From Sphingomonas sp. CFBP 13720 (lineage in GTDB: Bacteria; Pseudomonadota; Alphaproteobacteria; Sphingomonadales; Sphingomonadaceae), in NCBI RefSeq assembly GCF_014842075.1, contig NZ_JACYVA010000006.1, forward strand, positions 62,001-126,000: DNA of 64,000 nucleotides. Reading direction: 5' to 3'. Shown in pieces: positions 9,477 to 18,954 of the stretch (the first letter of the stretch is position 1; each line of letters begins with the position of its first letter). The position numbers were made by a program, and so were the translations under genes. The notes beneath the pieces are model-generated. The model ran no database searches. It was not told the origin of the DNA and worked only from the letters and a program-made list of their open reading frames with translations.

Positions 9477-11636
9477 ATGATCGCACGTATCGGCGCGCTG
9501 CTTGCCACCAGTGCCCTTGCCCTGCCTGCCGTTGGAGCCGCCATGCCGCAAGCGCCTGTCCCTGCTGCCCCCGCCGCCGCCCCGGCCCCTGCTCCTGCCG
9601 CCATCGACGCCACCCCGCTGACCGCGAAATGGACCGGACCCTATGAAGGGGTGCCGCCATGGGACAAGGTGACGGCGGCGATGTTCCCGGTCGCGTTCCC
9701 GGTGGCGATGGCGGACATGCGGCGCGAGATCCATGCGATCCGCGACGACCGCCGCCCCGCGACCTTCGCGACGGTGATCGAGCCGATGCAGCTGGCCGGG
9801 GACATGATGGACCGGGTCGGTTCGATGTGGGGCGTCTATACCAGCAATCTGGCGGACAAGGACGTGCAGGCGATCGATCGCGAATGGTCGCCGAAACTGT
9901 CGAAGTTCAACGACGAGCTGTTCCTCGACCCGAAGCTGTTCCAGCGTGTGAAGGCGGCGTACGACACCCGTGCCACGCAGCGGTTGAATGCGCAGCAGAT
10001 GCGGTTGCTGGAGCGGACCTATCGCAGTTTCGTGCGGCGCGGCGCTTTGCTGAACGATGCGCAGCGGACGCAGGTGAGCGCGATCAACCAGCAATTGTCG
10101 GGCGTGTACAACGACTTCAGCCGCAAGGTACTGGCCGATGAGGAAACGTGGATCGTCGTCGACGATGCCCGGCAACTGGCGGGACTGCCCGAAAGCTTCG
10201 TCGCGTCGCTGAAGTCCGCCGCCGACGAGCGCGGGCTGGCCGGCAAATGGGCGATCGTCAACACGCGCTCGTCGGTCGCGCCGGTGCTGACCTATGCCGC
10301 CGATCGCAGTCTGCGGGAAAAGGTGTGGCGCGCCTTCACGATGCGTGGCGACAACGGCAACGCCAACGATACCAAGGCGACGATCGCGACGATCCTGAAG
10401 TTGCGGCAGGAGCGCGCGAAGCTGCTCGGCTTCCGCAACCATGCGTATCTGCGGATGGACGATACGATGGCGGAGACGCCGGCCAATGCGAAGGCGCTGA
10501 TGATGCGCGTCTGGCCCGCCGCAGTGGCGCGGGTGCGCGAGGAAGTGGCGGACATGCAGGCGATCGCCGGGACGGGCATCACCATCGCGCCATGGGACTA
10601 TCGGTTCTATGCCGAAAAGGTGCGCAAGGCGAAATACGACCTCGATGAAAGCGAGGTGAAGCCATATCTGCAACTCGACAATATCGTGCAGGCTGCGTTC
10701 TATGCGGCGGGACGGTTGTACGACCTGAAGTTCACGGAGAATACCGGGCAGATCCCGGTGTTCGAAAAGAACGTGCGGACGTTCGTCGTCACCGATGCGC
10801 GCGACGGGTCGAATGTCGGGGTATTCTATCTCGACAATTTCGCGCGGTCGGGCAAGCGGTCGGGGGCATGGGCGACGCGTTATCGCGGGCAGCAGAAGCT
10901 GGGCGGCGATACCAACGTGCTGGCGTCGAACAACAACAACTTCCTGAAGGGCGGGGCGGGCCAGCCGACGCTTATCAGCCTCGACGATGCGACCACGCTG
11001 TTCCACGAATTCGGCCATGCGATCCATTCGCTGGTGCAGGACGTGACCTATCCCGGATTGAGCGGCACGCCGCGCGACTTCGTCGAATATCCCAGCCAGG
11101 TGAACGAGAACTGGTTGCTGACGCGCGACGTGCTCGACCGGTTCGCGAAGCATTACCAGACCGGACAGGCGATGCCGCAGGCGCTGGTCGACAAGATCGA
11201 CAAGTCGTCGACGTTCAACCAGGGGTTCGCGACGGTCGAATATCTGTCGTCGGCGATCGTCGATATGGAATTGCACGACCGCGCCGAACCGGTGGCCGAC
11301 GTGGCGGCGTTCGAACGCGACACGCTGGCACGGATCGGGATGCCGAAGGAAATGGTGATGCGGCACCGGTTGCCGCAGTTCAATCACCTGTTTGCGTCGG
11401 ATGCCTATTCGGCCGGCTATTACTCCTATCTGTGGTCGGAAACGATGGACGCCGATACCTGGGCCGCGTTCGAAGCGACCGGCAACGTGTGGGACAAGGC
11501 GACGGCGGACCGGTTCCGCACGACGCTGCTGGCGACCGGGAACGAGACCGACCGGAAGGAAGCGTATCGCGCGTTTCGCGGACGCGACCCCGACGTGACC
11601 GCATTGTTCCGGCGTCGGGGGTTTCCGGTGGAGTAA
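9477..11636 (+). CDS. M3 family peptidyl-dipeptidase/oligopeptidase (Dcp-like), exported
   Basis: A 719-residue zinc metallopeptidase of family M3. The HEFGH zinc motif lies at residues 510-514 in the context TTLFHEFGHAIH, with the downstream Glu ligand expected in the PSQVNENW segment. M3 enzymes such as Dcp remove dipeptides or cleave short oligopeptides. The N-terminus has a signal peptide (MIARIGALLATSALALPAVGAA) followed by a Pro/Ala linker, so it is likely periplasmic. The ATG at 9477 is chosen over the in-frame ATG at 9462, since it begins the signal peptide and has GAGAGAG just upstream (9464-9470). It is transcribed alone. Confidence 0.92.
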   Translation: MIARIGALLATSALALPAVGAAMPQAPVPAAPAAAPAPAPAAIDATPLTAKWTGPYEGVPPWDKVTAAMFPVAFPVAMADMRREIHAIRDDRRPATFATVIEPMQLAGDMMDRVGSMWGVYTSNLADKDVQAIDREWSPKLSKFNDELFLDPKLFQRVKAAYDTRATQRLNAQQMRLLERTYRSFVRRGALLNDAQRTQVSAINQQLSGVYNDFSRKVLADEETWIVVDDARQLAGLPESFVASLKSAADERGLAGKWAIVNTRSSVAPVLTYAADRSLREKVWRAFTMRGDNGNANDTKATIATILKLRQERAKLLGFRNHAYLRMDDTMAETPANAKALMMRVWPAAVARVREEVADMQAIAGTGITIAPWDYRFYAEKVRKAKYDLDESEVKPYLQLDNIVQAAFYAAGRLYDLKFTENTGQIPVFEKNVRTFVVTDARDGSNVGVFYLDNFARSGKRSGAWATRYRGQQKLGGDTNVLASNNNNFLKGGAGQPTLISLDDATTLFHEFGHAIHSLVQDVTYPGLSGTPRDFVEYPSQVNENWLLTRDVLDRFAKHYQTGQAMPQALVDKIDKSSTFNQGFATVEYLSSAIVDMELHDRAEPVADVAAFERDTLARIGMPKEMVMRHRLPQFNHLFASDAYSAGYYSYLWSETMDADTWAAFEATGNVWDKATADRFRTTLLATGNETDRKEAYRAFRGRDPDVTALFRRRGFPVE

Positions 11637-11666
11637 CGTCCGCAGCCTGTCCGGTGCGGGAAGGAG

Positions 11667-12236
11667 CTACAGGCTTTCCGGCCAGTGGTCGGCTGCGATG
11701 GGCGGCAGGGCGCGGATGGCTTCGGCCTCCAGCGTTGTCGTCACGCCGTCCGCGCCGAACACCAGTTCCCGTGGCGACATGGCGTGCAACGTTTCGCCGA
11801 CGCCGCCGATGCCGCCGGTGCTGATGACGACATAGGCGATGGCGTTGTCGGCACATCCCAGCATCGCATCGACGATCGTGCCGATCGTCGCGCCATCGGG
11901 GCCGGTCACGTTGCGGCCGACGATGCCGCCGGCGGGATAGAGCGTCGGCACGTCGCGACGGGCGCTGGCGGTGGCGGCGCGGGTGCTGCCCTTGTCATAG
12001 GTCGCCTGCCGCCCCAGCCAGCGCCAGATTCCGACGAGGTTCACCAGCGTCAGGAAAGCGTTGGACAAGACGAGGTTGGTCTGTCCGCTCGACAGGCCGA
12101 CCGTGGTCCACGCGACCGAACCTACGGTAAACACGACGAAACCCCAGCCGGTCACGCGCGCGCCGAGATTGGCGGCGGTCATCATCGCCGCAATCATCGT
12201 CGCGGCGGGCGCGATCCATCCAGCCAGTTCCGCCAC
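11667..12236 (-). CDS. Membrane-anchored PRC-barrel domain protein
   Basis: A 189-residue protein in two parts. Residues 1-80 hold three hydrophobic helices ending in GIWRWLGRQ, an arrangement like small PnuC-like or SemiSWEET-type membrane units. Residues 100-185 form a soluble domain that looks like a PRC barrel: a GRNVTGPDGATIGTIVDAML segment followed by AYVVISTGGIGGVGETLHA, where the beta strands of the fold are expected. PRC barrels are found in photosynthetic reaction centre H subunits, RimM and stress-related envelope proteins. The function is unknown. It is convergent with the peptidase gene and divergent from the E1alpha gene. Confidence 0.65.
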   Translation of the reverse strand: MAELAGWIAPAATMIAAMMTAANLGARVTGWGFVVFTVGSVAWTTVGLSSGQTNLVLSNAFLTLVNLVGIWRWLGRQATYDKGSTRAATASARRDVPTLYPAGGIVGRNVTGPDGATIGTIVDAMLGCADNAIAYVVISTGGIGGVGETLHAMSPRELVFGADGVTTTLEAEAIRALPPIAADHWPESL

Positions 12237-12407
12237 TTTAATCTCCCTTGTTTTGCAGTAGCATACGGGTCAGCTGGTCGCGGGTTCCGTTGAAACGGGC
12301 GGGAATGCGGCAACAGCCTCTCGCCAAGCGCGTTGAAATTATAGTACAAGCCTTTGTAACGAGTCTGCGCGACCGGTTCCTGGCGATGCGGACGAAATGG
12401 AGAGTGC

Positions 12408-13718
12408 ATGACCGGCGACAGCCGCACCAATCTGCCGCGCCTTGCGCTGCATGTGCCCGAACCGAAATTCCGCCCCGGCGACACGGCGGACTTCGCAGCG
12501 GTGACCGTGCCGCCTGCCGGCGCGCAGTCCCGGCCCGATACCGCCGCCAGTCCGCACGACTTTCACGACCTATCCTATACGCTGATCCGCGTGCTGGCCG
12601 ACGACGGCCGCGCGGTCGGTCCGTGGGACCCGCGCCTGTCGCCCGACACGCTGCGCCGGATGCTGCGCAACATGGCGCTGGTGCGCGCGTTCGACGAGCG
12701 GATGTTCCGCGCGCAGCGGCAGGGCAAGACCAGCTTCTATATGAAGTGCACCGGCGAGGAAGCGATCGCGGTGGCGGGCACGATGGCGCTCGACCGCGAC
12801 GACATGACGTTCCCCAGTTACCGGCAGCAGGGCATCCTGATCGCGCGCGACTATCCGCTGGTCGAAATGATGAACCAGATCTATTCGAACCGTGGCGACA
12901 AGTTGCAGGGCAAGCAGTTGCCGATCATGTATTCGGCGAAGGATCACGGATTCTTCTCGATCTCCGGCAACCTGACCACCCAATATCCGCAGGCGGTCGG
13001 CTGGGCGATGGCGAGTGCGTCGAAGGGTGACACGCGGATCGCGGCGACGTGGTGCGGCGAAGGCAGCACGGCGGAGGGGGATTTCCATTCGGCGCTGACC
13101 TTCGCCACCGTCTATCGCGCGCCGGTGATCTTCAACGTCGTGAACAACCAGTGGGCGATCAGCAGCTTTTCGGGGTTTGCGGGGGCGGAGGCCACGACCT
13201 TTGCCGCGCGGGCGATCGGATATGGCATCGCCGGGCTGCGCGTCGACGGCAACGACGCGCTGGCAGTGTTCGCCGCGACGCAATGGGCGGCGGAGCGCGC
13301 GCGGACCAACCAGGGGCCGACGCTGATCGAACATTTCACCTATCGCGCCGAAGGCCATTCGACGTCCGACGATCCGACGCAATATCGGTCCGCTGGCGAG
13401 CCGACGGCATGGCCGCTGGGCGATCCGGTCGCACGGCTGAAGGCGCATCTGGTGGCGATCGGCGAATGGGACGACGACGCGCACACGACGATGGACCGCG
13501 AGGTCGCCGAACAGGTGCGCGCGGCGCAGAAGGCGGCGGAGGCGAACGGCATTCTGGGTCACGGACTGCACCAGCCGCTCGACACGCTGTTCGATGGGGT
13601 GTTCGAGGAGATGCCGTGGCATTTGCGCGAACAGCAGGCGCAGATGATGGCCGAGGAAACCGCATCGGGCCGCCCATGGGCGCGCAAGGACGATGCCGGC
13701 ATGGACGGGGGCCACTGA
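12408..13718 (+). CDS. Branched-chain 2-oxoacid dehydrogenase E1 component, alpha subunit
   Basis: Thiamine diphosphate-dependent E1alpha of the complex that decarboxylates branched-chain 2-oxoacids from Val, Leu and Ile breakdown. The 436-residue product carries the ThDP motif as CGEGSTAEGDFH followed about 27 residues later by NN (VVNNQWAIS). The GEG rather than GDG form, the SFYMKCTGEEA segment and the YRAEGHSTSDDP phosphorylation-loop-like region are typical of the branched-chain rather than pyruvate enzyme. An N-terminal extension of about 60 residues precedes the catalytic domain, as is usual for this subgroup. It starts the E1alpha-E1beta-E2 operon and ends 1 bp before the next start. 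Confidence 0.92.
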   Translation: MTGDSRTNLPRLALHVPEPKFRPGDTADFAAVTVPPAGAQSRPDTAASPHDFHDLSYTLIRVLADDGRAVGPWDPRLSPDTLRRMLRNMALVRAFDERMFRAQRQGKTSFYMKCTGEEAIAVAGTMALDRDDMTFPSYRQQGILIARDYPLVEMMNQIYSNRGDKLQGKQLPIMYSAKDHGFFSISGNLTTQYPQAVGWAMASASKGDTRIAATWCGEGSTAEGDFHSALTFATVYRAPVIFNVVNNQWAISSFSGFAGAEATTFAARAIGYGIAGLRVDGNDALAVFAATQWAAERARTNQGPTLIEHFTYRAEGHSTSDDPTQYRSAGEPTAWPLGDPVARLKAHLVAIGEWDDDAHTTMDREVAEQVRAAQKAAEANGILGHGLHQPLDTLFDGVFEEMPWHLREQQAQMMAEETASGRPWARKDDAGMDGGH

Positions 13719-13719
13719 T

Positions 13720-14733
13720 ATGGCGCGGATGAACATGATCCAGGCGATCAATTCCGCGATGGACGTGATGATGGCGCGCGACGACGCGGTCATCGTGATG
13801 GGCGAGGATGTCGGCTATTTCGGCGGCGTGTTCCGCGCGACGGCAGGGTTGCAGTCGAAATACGGCAAGACGCGCGTGTTCGACACGCCGATCACCGAAT
13901 GCGGCATCATCGGCGTCGCGGTGGGGATGGGGGCTTACGGCCTGCGTCCCGTGCCGGAAATCCAGTTCGCGGATTACATCTATCCCGCGCTCGACCAGTT
14001 GGTCAGCGAGGCGGCGCGGCTGCGCTATCGCTCCGCCGGGGACTTCACCGCGCCGATCACGGTGCGATCGCCGTTCGGCGGCGGGATTTTCGGGGGGCAG
14101 ACGCATTCGCAGTCGCCCGAAGGCATCTTCACGCATGTCAGCGGTATCAAGACCGTGATCCCGTCGACGCCGTACGATGCCAAGGGGCTGTTGATCGCGG
14201 CGATCGAGGATAACGATCCGGTTCTCTTCTTCGAACCCAAGCGGATCTATAACGGCCCGTTCGACGGCAATTGGGACAAGCCGGCACAGAACTGGTCGAA
14301 ACATCCGGCGGGCGAAGTGCCTGAGGAATACTACCGGATCGAACTGGGCAAGGCCAATCTGGTGCGGGAGGGGAACGACCTGACCGTGCTGGCCTATGGC
14401 ACGATGGTGCATGTCGCGCTGGCGACGGTCGAGGCGATGGGCATCGATGCCGACATCCTCGACCTGCGCACGCTGGTGCCGCTGGATATCGAGGCGATCG
14501 AGGCGTCGGTGAAGAAGACCGGGCGGTGCATGATCGTTCACGAAGCCACGCGCACCGGCGGGTTCGGCGCGGAACTGTCGGCGCAGGTGCAGGAGCGGTG
14601 CTTTCACCATCTGGAGGCACCGGTCGAACGCGTCACCGGGTTCGACACGCCATATCCCCACAGCCTCGAATGGGCGTATTTCCCGGGGCCGGTCCGCATC
14701 GGACAGGCGCTCAAGAAGATCATGCAGGACTAG
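13720..14733 (+). CDS. Branched-chain 2-oxoacid dehydrogenase E1 component, beta subunit
   Basis: The 337-residue transketolase-type partner of E1alpha. It starts MARMNMIQAINSAMDVMM, then has the GEDVGYFGGVFR loop that contacts ThDP, the FDTPITECGIIG segment, and a C-terminal transketolase domain with a GFGAELSAQVQ motif. E1alpha and E1beta form a heterotetramer that transfers the acyl group to the lipoyl arm of E2. The ATG at 13720 begins one base after the previous stop, so coupling is tight. Length and motif order are normal. Confidence 0.94.
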   Translation: MARMNMIQAINSAMDVMMARDDAVIVMGEDVGYFGGVFRATAGLQSKYGKTRVFDTPITECGIIGVAVGMGAYGLRPVPEIQFADYIYPALDQLVSEAARLRYRSAGDFTAPITVRSPFGGGIFGGQTHSQSPEGIFTHVSGIKTVIPSTPYDAKGLLIAAIEDNDPVLFFEPKRIYNGPFDGNWDKPAQNWSKHPAGEVPEEYYRIELGKANLVREGNDLTVLAYGTMVHVALATVEAMGIDADILDLRTLVPLDIEAIEASVKKTGRCMIVHEATRTGGFGAELSAQVQERCFHHLEAPVERVTGFDTPYPHSLEWAYFPGPVRIGQALKKIMQD

Positions 14734-14739
14734 ATCGCC

Positions 14740-16065
14740 ATGGCATTGTTTTCGTTTCGCCTGCCCGACATCGGCGAGGGTATTTCCGAGGCCGAGATCG
14801 TCAATTGGCATGTCGCGGTCGGCGACCGGGTCGAGGAAGACGGCCGGCTGGCCGACATGATGACCGACAAGGCGACGGTCGAGATGGAAAGCCCGGTCGC
14901 GGGGACGGTCGTCAAGCTGGCCGGGGAACCGGGCGATCAGGTCGCGATCGGCGCGACGCTGGTGGTGATCGAAACGGCGGAAGAGGTCGTGCAGCCGGTC
15001 GAGCCGGCGCGGGTGGCGGCCGAGAATCCGGGCGTGGACGAGGTTGAAGAAACCGCCGTGACGCCCCAGGATCGTCCGGCGCATGGGGAGCCTGACCGGC
15101 CCGTGGTGGCGGAACGGAATGTCTCCACGCCGGAGGCCGTTGCGGCGGAAGAGGTTCCGAAGGACCATCCCGCCGCGACCGACGCGGCATCGGCCCGCGA
15201 ACGGAGTGGCGTACTGGCATCCCCGGCGGTCCGTGCCCGCGCGAAAGACCTTGGCATCGACCTGTCACAGGTGCGGCATGACGGCCCGCACGTCCGCCAT
15301 GCCGATCTGGACGCGTTCCTGCGCTATGGCAGCGCGCAGGGCTATCACGCCCCGAACGTTTCCCGCGCCCGACCGGACGAGGCGGTGCGCGTGATCGGCA
15401 TGCGGCGGCGGATCGCCGAGAATATGGCGGCGGCGAAGCGGCATATCCCGCACTTCACCTATGTCGACGAGATCGACGTGACCGCGCTGGATGCGATGCG
15501 CGCCGATCTGAACGGTGCGCGTGGCGCGCGGCCCAAGCTGACGCTGCTGCCGCTGCTGATCGTGGCGATCTGTCGCACGCTGCCCGATTTTCCGATGATG
15601 AACGCGCGCTACGACGACGAGGCCGGCGTGGTGACGCGGCATGGCAGCGTGCATATGGGCATGGCGACGCAGACCGATGCCGGGCTGATGGTGCCGGTGA
15701 TCCGCGACGCGCAGGACATGAACGTCTGGCAATTGTCGACCGAGATCGCGCGGCTGGCGGATGCTGCGCGGACCGGCAAGGCGACGTCGGCCGAACTGTC
15801 GGGTGGCACGATCACCGTGACCTCGCTGGGGCCGCTGGGCGGGATCACGACGACTCCGGTCATCAACCGGCCGGAAGTCGCGATCATCGGCCCGAACCGG
15901 ATCGTCGAGCGGCCGGTGTTCCGGGGCGACGACATCGTCCGTGCCAAGCTGATGAACCTGTCGATCAGTTGCGACCACCGCGTCGTCGACGGCTTCGATG
16001 CCGCGAGCTATGTCCAGGCGGTCAAGCGGTTGCTGGAAACGCCGGTGCTGCTGTTCGCCGACTGA
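14740..16065 (+). CDS. Branched-chain 2-oxoacid dehydrogenase E2, dihydrolipoamide acyltransferase
   Basis: The E2 core, 441 residues. The N-terminal lipoyl domain has its attachment lysine at residue 44 in TDKATVEM, followed by a Glu/Pro/Val-rich linker (about residues 85-150), a peripheral subunit-binding domain (ASPAVRARAKDLGIDLSQ), and the acyltransferase domain with the active site SCDHRVVDGFDAA near residue 412. It carries acyl groups from E1 to CoA. It lies 6 bp after E1beta. No gene for E3 (lipoamide dehydrogenase) follows, so the complex probably shares an E3 encoded elsewhere. Confidence 0.94.
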   Translation: MALFSFRLPDIGEGISEAEIVNWHVAVGDRVEEDGRLADMMTDKATVEMESPVAGTVVKLAGEPGDQVAIGATLVVIETAEEVVQPVEPARVAAENPGVDEVEETAVTPQDRPAHGEPDRPVVAERNVSTPEAVAAEEVPKDHPAATDAASARERSGVLASPAVRARAKDLGIDLSQVRHDGPHVRHADLDAFLRYGSAQGYHAPNVSRARPDEAVRVIGMRRRIAENMAAAKRHIPHFTYVDEIDVTALDAMRADLNGARGARPKLTLLPLLIVAICRTLPDFPMMNARYDDEAGVVTRHGSVHMGMATQTDAGLMVPVIRDAQDMNVWQLSTEIARLADAARTGKATSAELSGGTITVTSLGPLGGITTTPVINRPEVAIIGPNRIVERPVFRGDDIVRAKLMNLSISCDHRVVDGFDAASYVQAVKRLLETPVLLFAD

Positions 16066-16127
16066 CGCACGGTCAGGTTTTGTACAGCCGCGCGGGGGCA
16101 TGGCGGGCGGCGAGGGAGACGTGGGCG

Positions 16128-16841
16128 ATGCGGATGCTGGTGATGCTCGGATCTTTGATCGCAGCGGCTCCGGTGGCGGGCGCGCAGACCGGACCGGGCT
16201 CGGCGGACTATGACTTCGCCTATCGTTATCCGGCGGAGGCGGGGCGGATCGCGCCGCTGCGGGCTTGGCTGGAGGCGGACAAGGCGAAACTACGCGCGAT
16301 GATCGCGCGCGATGCGGCGGCGGCGAAGCGCGAAGCGACGCGCGACGGCTATCCATACCGGAAGTACGAGGCCCAGAAACAGTGGCAGCGCGTCGCCGAT
16401 ACGCCGCGGTTCCTGAGCCTGTCGGTCACCGACTACAGCTATAGCGGCGGGGCGCATGGCGGGACCGCATCGGGTGGCCTGTTGTGGGACCGGCGCGCGG
16501 GTCGGCGGGTGGCACCCAAGGCGGTGTTCGCATCGGCGGCGGCGTTGCAGGCGGCGGTGATGCCCGATTGGTGCCGATGGATGCGTGCCGAACGTGCGCG
16601 ACGTATCGGCGAGGTGTCAGGAAACGACCCGGTGTTCGGAAAATGTCCGCCGATCAAGGATGTGACGGTACTGCTCGGATCGTCCAGCGGGCGTGCGATC
16701 GACCGGATCGGCATCATCGCGGACCAGTATCTGGTCGGTTCCTATGCCGAGGGGCCGTATGAATACACGCTGCCGGTGACGGCCGCCGTGCTGCGGACGG
16801 TGAAGCCCGAATATCGCGGGGCGTTCGCGGTCGGGAAATAG
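16128..16841 (+). CDS. Exported DUF3298/DUF4163-like protein
   Basis: A 237-residue protein with an N-terminal signal peptide (MRMLVMLGSLIAAAPVAGAQ). The mature part has a DYSYSGGAHGG motif around residue 105 and later a DQYLVGSYAEGPYEYTLP segment, which match the RsiV-like DUF3298/DUF4163 pattern (the Y-x-G-G-A-H-G signature). Some relatives bind lysozyme or peptidoglycan; no function is known here. A GGGAG ribosome binding site at 16114-16118 supports the ATG at 16128; a second in-frame ATG lies two codons on. It follows the E2 gene by 62 bp and may be read with it. Confidence 0.7.
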   Translation: MRMLVMLGSLIAAAPVAGAQTGPGSADYDFAYRYPAEAGRIAPLRAWLEADKAKLRAMIARDAAAAKREATRDGYPYRKYEAQKQWQRVADTPRFLSLSVTDYSYSGGAHGGTASGGLLWDRRAGRRVAPKAVFASAAALQAAVMPDWCRWMRAERARRIGEVSGNDPVFGKCPPIKDVTVLLGSSSGRAIDRIGIIADQYLVGSYAEGPYEYTLPVTAAVLRTVKPEYRGAFAVGK

Positions 16842-16899
16842 CGTGGGGCGGCTGGTTAGAACGGCCGGCCGGGTAGCGCGGCGTCCGTACGCGATAGCG

Positions 16900-16958
<59 letters not shown>

Positions 16959-17021
16959 TTTCTTTTGGGGCGGGAAGTGGACTGCGGCATTCTGGATGAG
17001 CGTGGTGCCTTCCCCATGGAG

Positions 17022-17041
17022 ACCCCAGCCTTCGCTGGGGT
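17022..17041. repeat. Short hairpin between convergent genes
   Basis: ACCCCAGC (17022-17029) and its complement GCTGGGGT (17034-17041) with a 4-nt loop. No T-run follows, so it is more likely a small repeat of the CCCAGC-CTTC-GCTGGG type than a classical terminator. Confidence 0.5.
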
Positions 17042-17083
17042 GACGGAGCGCGGGGATACGGGGGACGTCTGGCGGCCTGTGCG

Positions 17084-18853
17084 TCAGGCGATCGGTTCCC
17101 CGAACATCAGCGCGCGGACGTAGCGGGTCGGGGGCGAGCCGTGCGACAGGACCGCGTCGTGATAGCGCATCAGGTCGAACTTCGTGCCGTCGCGGCGCTG
17201 GGCATCGCGGCGCAGGTCGGTATGTTCGCTGTACCCGACGAAATAGCTGGGCAACTGCGTCGATCCCAGCCGGGCACGGGTCCATTTGCCCGCCGCCTCG
17301 CGCTCCTGCTGGAACGCGCCCTGCATCATCATCTCCATCGCCTTCGCTTCGGTCAGCCCTTCGGTATGGATGCCGATGTCGAGCAGCGCGTTGGTGATCG
17401 ACCGCATCCGCATCTTGAGCACGGTCAGCTTGAACAGCGGGTCGCCGTCGAGATAGTCGGCGTCGGCCATGACCCCTTCGGCGTAGACCGCCCAGCCTTC
17501 GACGAACGGCCCGGACGACAATACCGCGCGCAGGACCGAGCGGTTCTCGTTCGAATGCGCGATCTGGAGGTAATGGCCGGGCATCGCTTCGTGGATCGAC
17601 AGGTCGTGGATCATATAGTCGTTATATTCGCGCAGGAACGACGTCGCCTGCGCGTCGGTCCAGTCGGCGGGGATCGGCGACACGGCGTAGAAGGTGCCGA
17701 GGTTCTTTTCGAGCGGGCCGGGGCTGTCGCAATAGGCGACGGCGACGCCCTGCTGGAATTTCGGCATCTCGATGATTTCGACCGGGGTCGCGGGCACGCG
17801 GACCAGCCGCTTTTCACGGACGAAGGCGGTGGCGTGCTGTAGCGTCGCGCGCGCCTTCGCCATCACCTGCGACCGTTGCGGGCGGCGGGCGTAGCTGAGT
17901 TCCAGCGCGGCCTCGATCGCCGCCTGTTGCTGCGCACGGCTGGGGGAGGCGGGGGTGGCAGGCGCGCCGGGGCGGCCGCGCAGGACCGTGCGGGCCAGCG
18001 CGTACATCGCCGTACGGGTCTCGGTCGCGGCGCGGGTGGCGCGGGCCTTGATCTCCGCGCGCGACAGCGGCGAGACGAGCGCATAGGCCAGCTTGGTATC
18101 GTACAGGTCCGCGCCGAGGCGGAAATCGCCCTTCGCCGCCGGGACCAGCACCGTGTCGAGCCAGCGTTGCTGATCGGCAACCGCTTTTTTCAGCGTCGCG
18201 ACGGCACGGTCGAAGCGGGTTCGGTCGGCGCGGGGCAGGGTCGCCTTGTGCGGCGCGAGCATGGTCTCCACGATCTGGAGGATGCCGCCATTCTGTTTGG
18301 CGACGGTGGTCGCGTAGACGGGAGGCACGCGGGCGGGGACGATGCTGGCGCGCATCTGGGCGTACATCGCGGGCACCTGTTCGATCCGTCGGGTCGCGGC
18401 GCGCAGCCGGGTGCGCCACGGCGCGAAGTCGCGTGCCGCCAGCGCGTACAGCCCGCCCGAAATCGTGCCGCCGGCCCCCTGCGGGTCCCATTCGAACGGC
18501 TTGAGCACTTCCAGCGTCCACAATTGGTAGCGCAGGTCGTTGTCGAGCAGCGTGGCATCGACCTGATCGTCGCGTGACAGCGCGCCACGATCGATCGCTG
18601 TCAGTTCGGCCAGCGTCTGGCGCAGGAACGCCGCGTCGCGCGCCCGTCCGGCGTCGGACAGGTCCTCGACCTCGGCATCGTGCAGATGGTTGCCGAGCGC
18701 CGTCGCGCTGGCGGGGTGAAGCCGGGCGAACCCCGCCAGATACCGTTGCGACAGCCGCGCGAAATCGCCCGCCGCGCCGGGTTGCGCCAGCGCGGGCAGC
18801 GCATGGGCGAGCGGCGCGAGCGCCATCAGCGCGACGAAATGGCGGCGGTACAT
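17084..18853 (-). CDS. DUF885 family protein, predicted exported metallopeptidase
   Basis: A 589-residue protein with a signal peptide at residues 1-23 (MYRRHFVALMALAPLAHALP, then ALA). The DUF885 hallmark HEAMPGH lies at residues 421-427, resembling a zinc-binding HExxxxH motif, followed by a VEGWAVYAEG segment that supplies the next expected acidic ligand. Members are thought to be metallopeptidases, but few have been tested. Length and motif order are normal. It is transcribed alone, divergent from folK. Confidence 0.85.
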   Translation of the reverse strand: MYRRHFVALMALAPLAHALPALAQPGAAGDFARLSQRYLAGFARLHPASATALGNHLHDAEVEDLSDAGRARDAAFLRQTLAELTAIDRGALSRDDQVDATLLDNDLRYQLWTLEVLKPFEWDPQGAGGTISGGLYALAARDFAPWRTRLRAATRRIEQVPAMYAQMRASIVPARVPPVYATTVAKQNGGILQIVETMLAPHKATLPRADRTRFDRAVATLKKAVADQQRWLDTVLVPAAKGDFRLGADLYDTKLAYALVSPLSRAEIKARATRAATETRTAMYALARTVLRGRPGAPATPASPSRAQQQAAIEAALELSYARRPQRSQVMAKARATLQHATAFVREKRLVRVPATPVEIIEMPKFQQGVAVAYCDSPGPLEKNLGTFYAVSPIPADWTDAQATSFLREYNDYMIHDLSIHEAMPGHYLQIAHSNENRSVLRAVLSSGPFVEGWAVYAEGVMADADYLDGDPLFKLTVLKMRMRSITNALLDIGIHTEGLTEAKAMEMMMQGAFQQEREAAGKWTRARLGSTQLPSYFVGYSEHTDLRRDAQRRDGTKFDLMRYHDAVLSHGSPPTRYVRALMFGEPIA

Positions 18854-18954
18854 GGTATTCCCCCTTACTAACTGCTCCCCACGCTATCGCCGTGTGCGCC
18901 GCGTACAAGCGGATTCGGTGGTGTCGCGCGCCGTCGCACGATAGGCGCGGGCCG

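Noticed and set aside
9258-11387. A 709-codon open frame on the minus strand opposite the M3 peptidase
   Set aside because: Shadow frame. The plus strand has a signal peptide and HEFGH motif.
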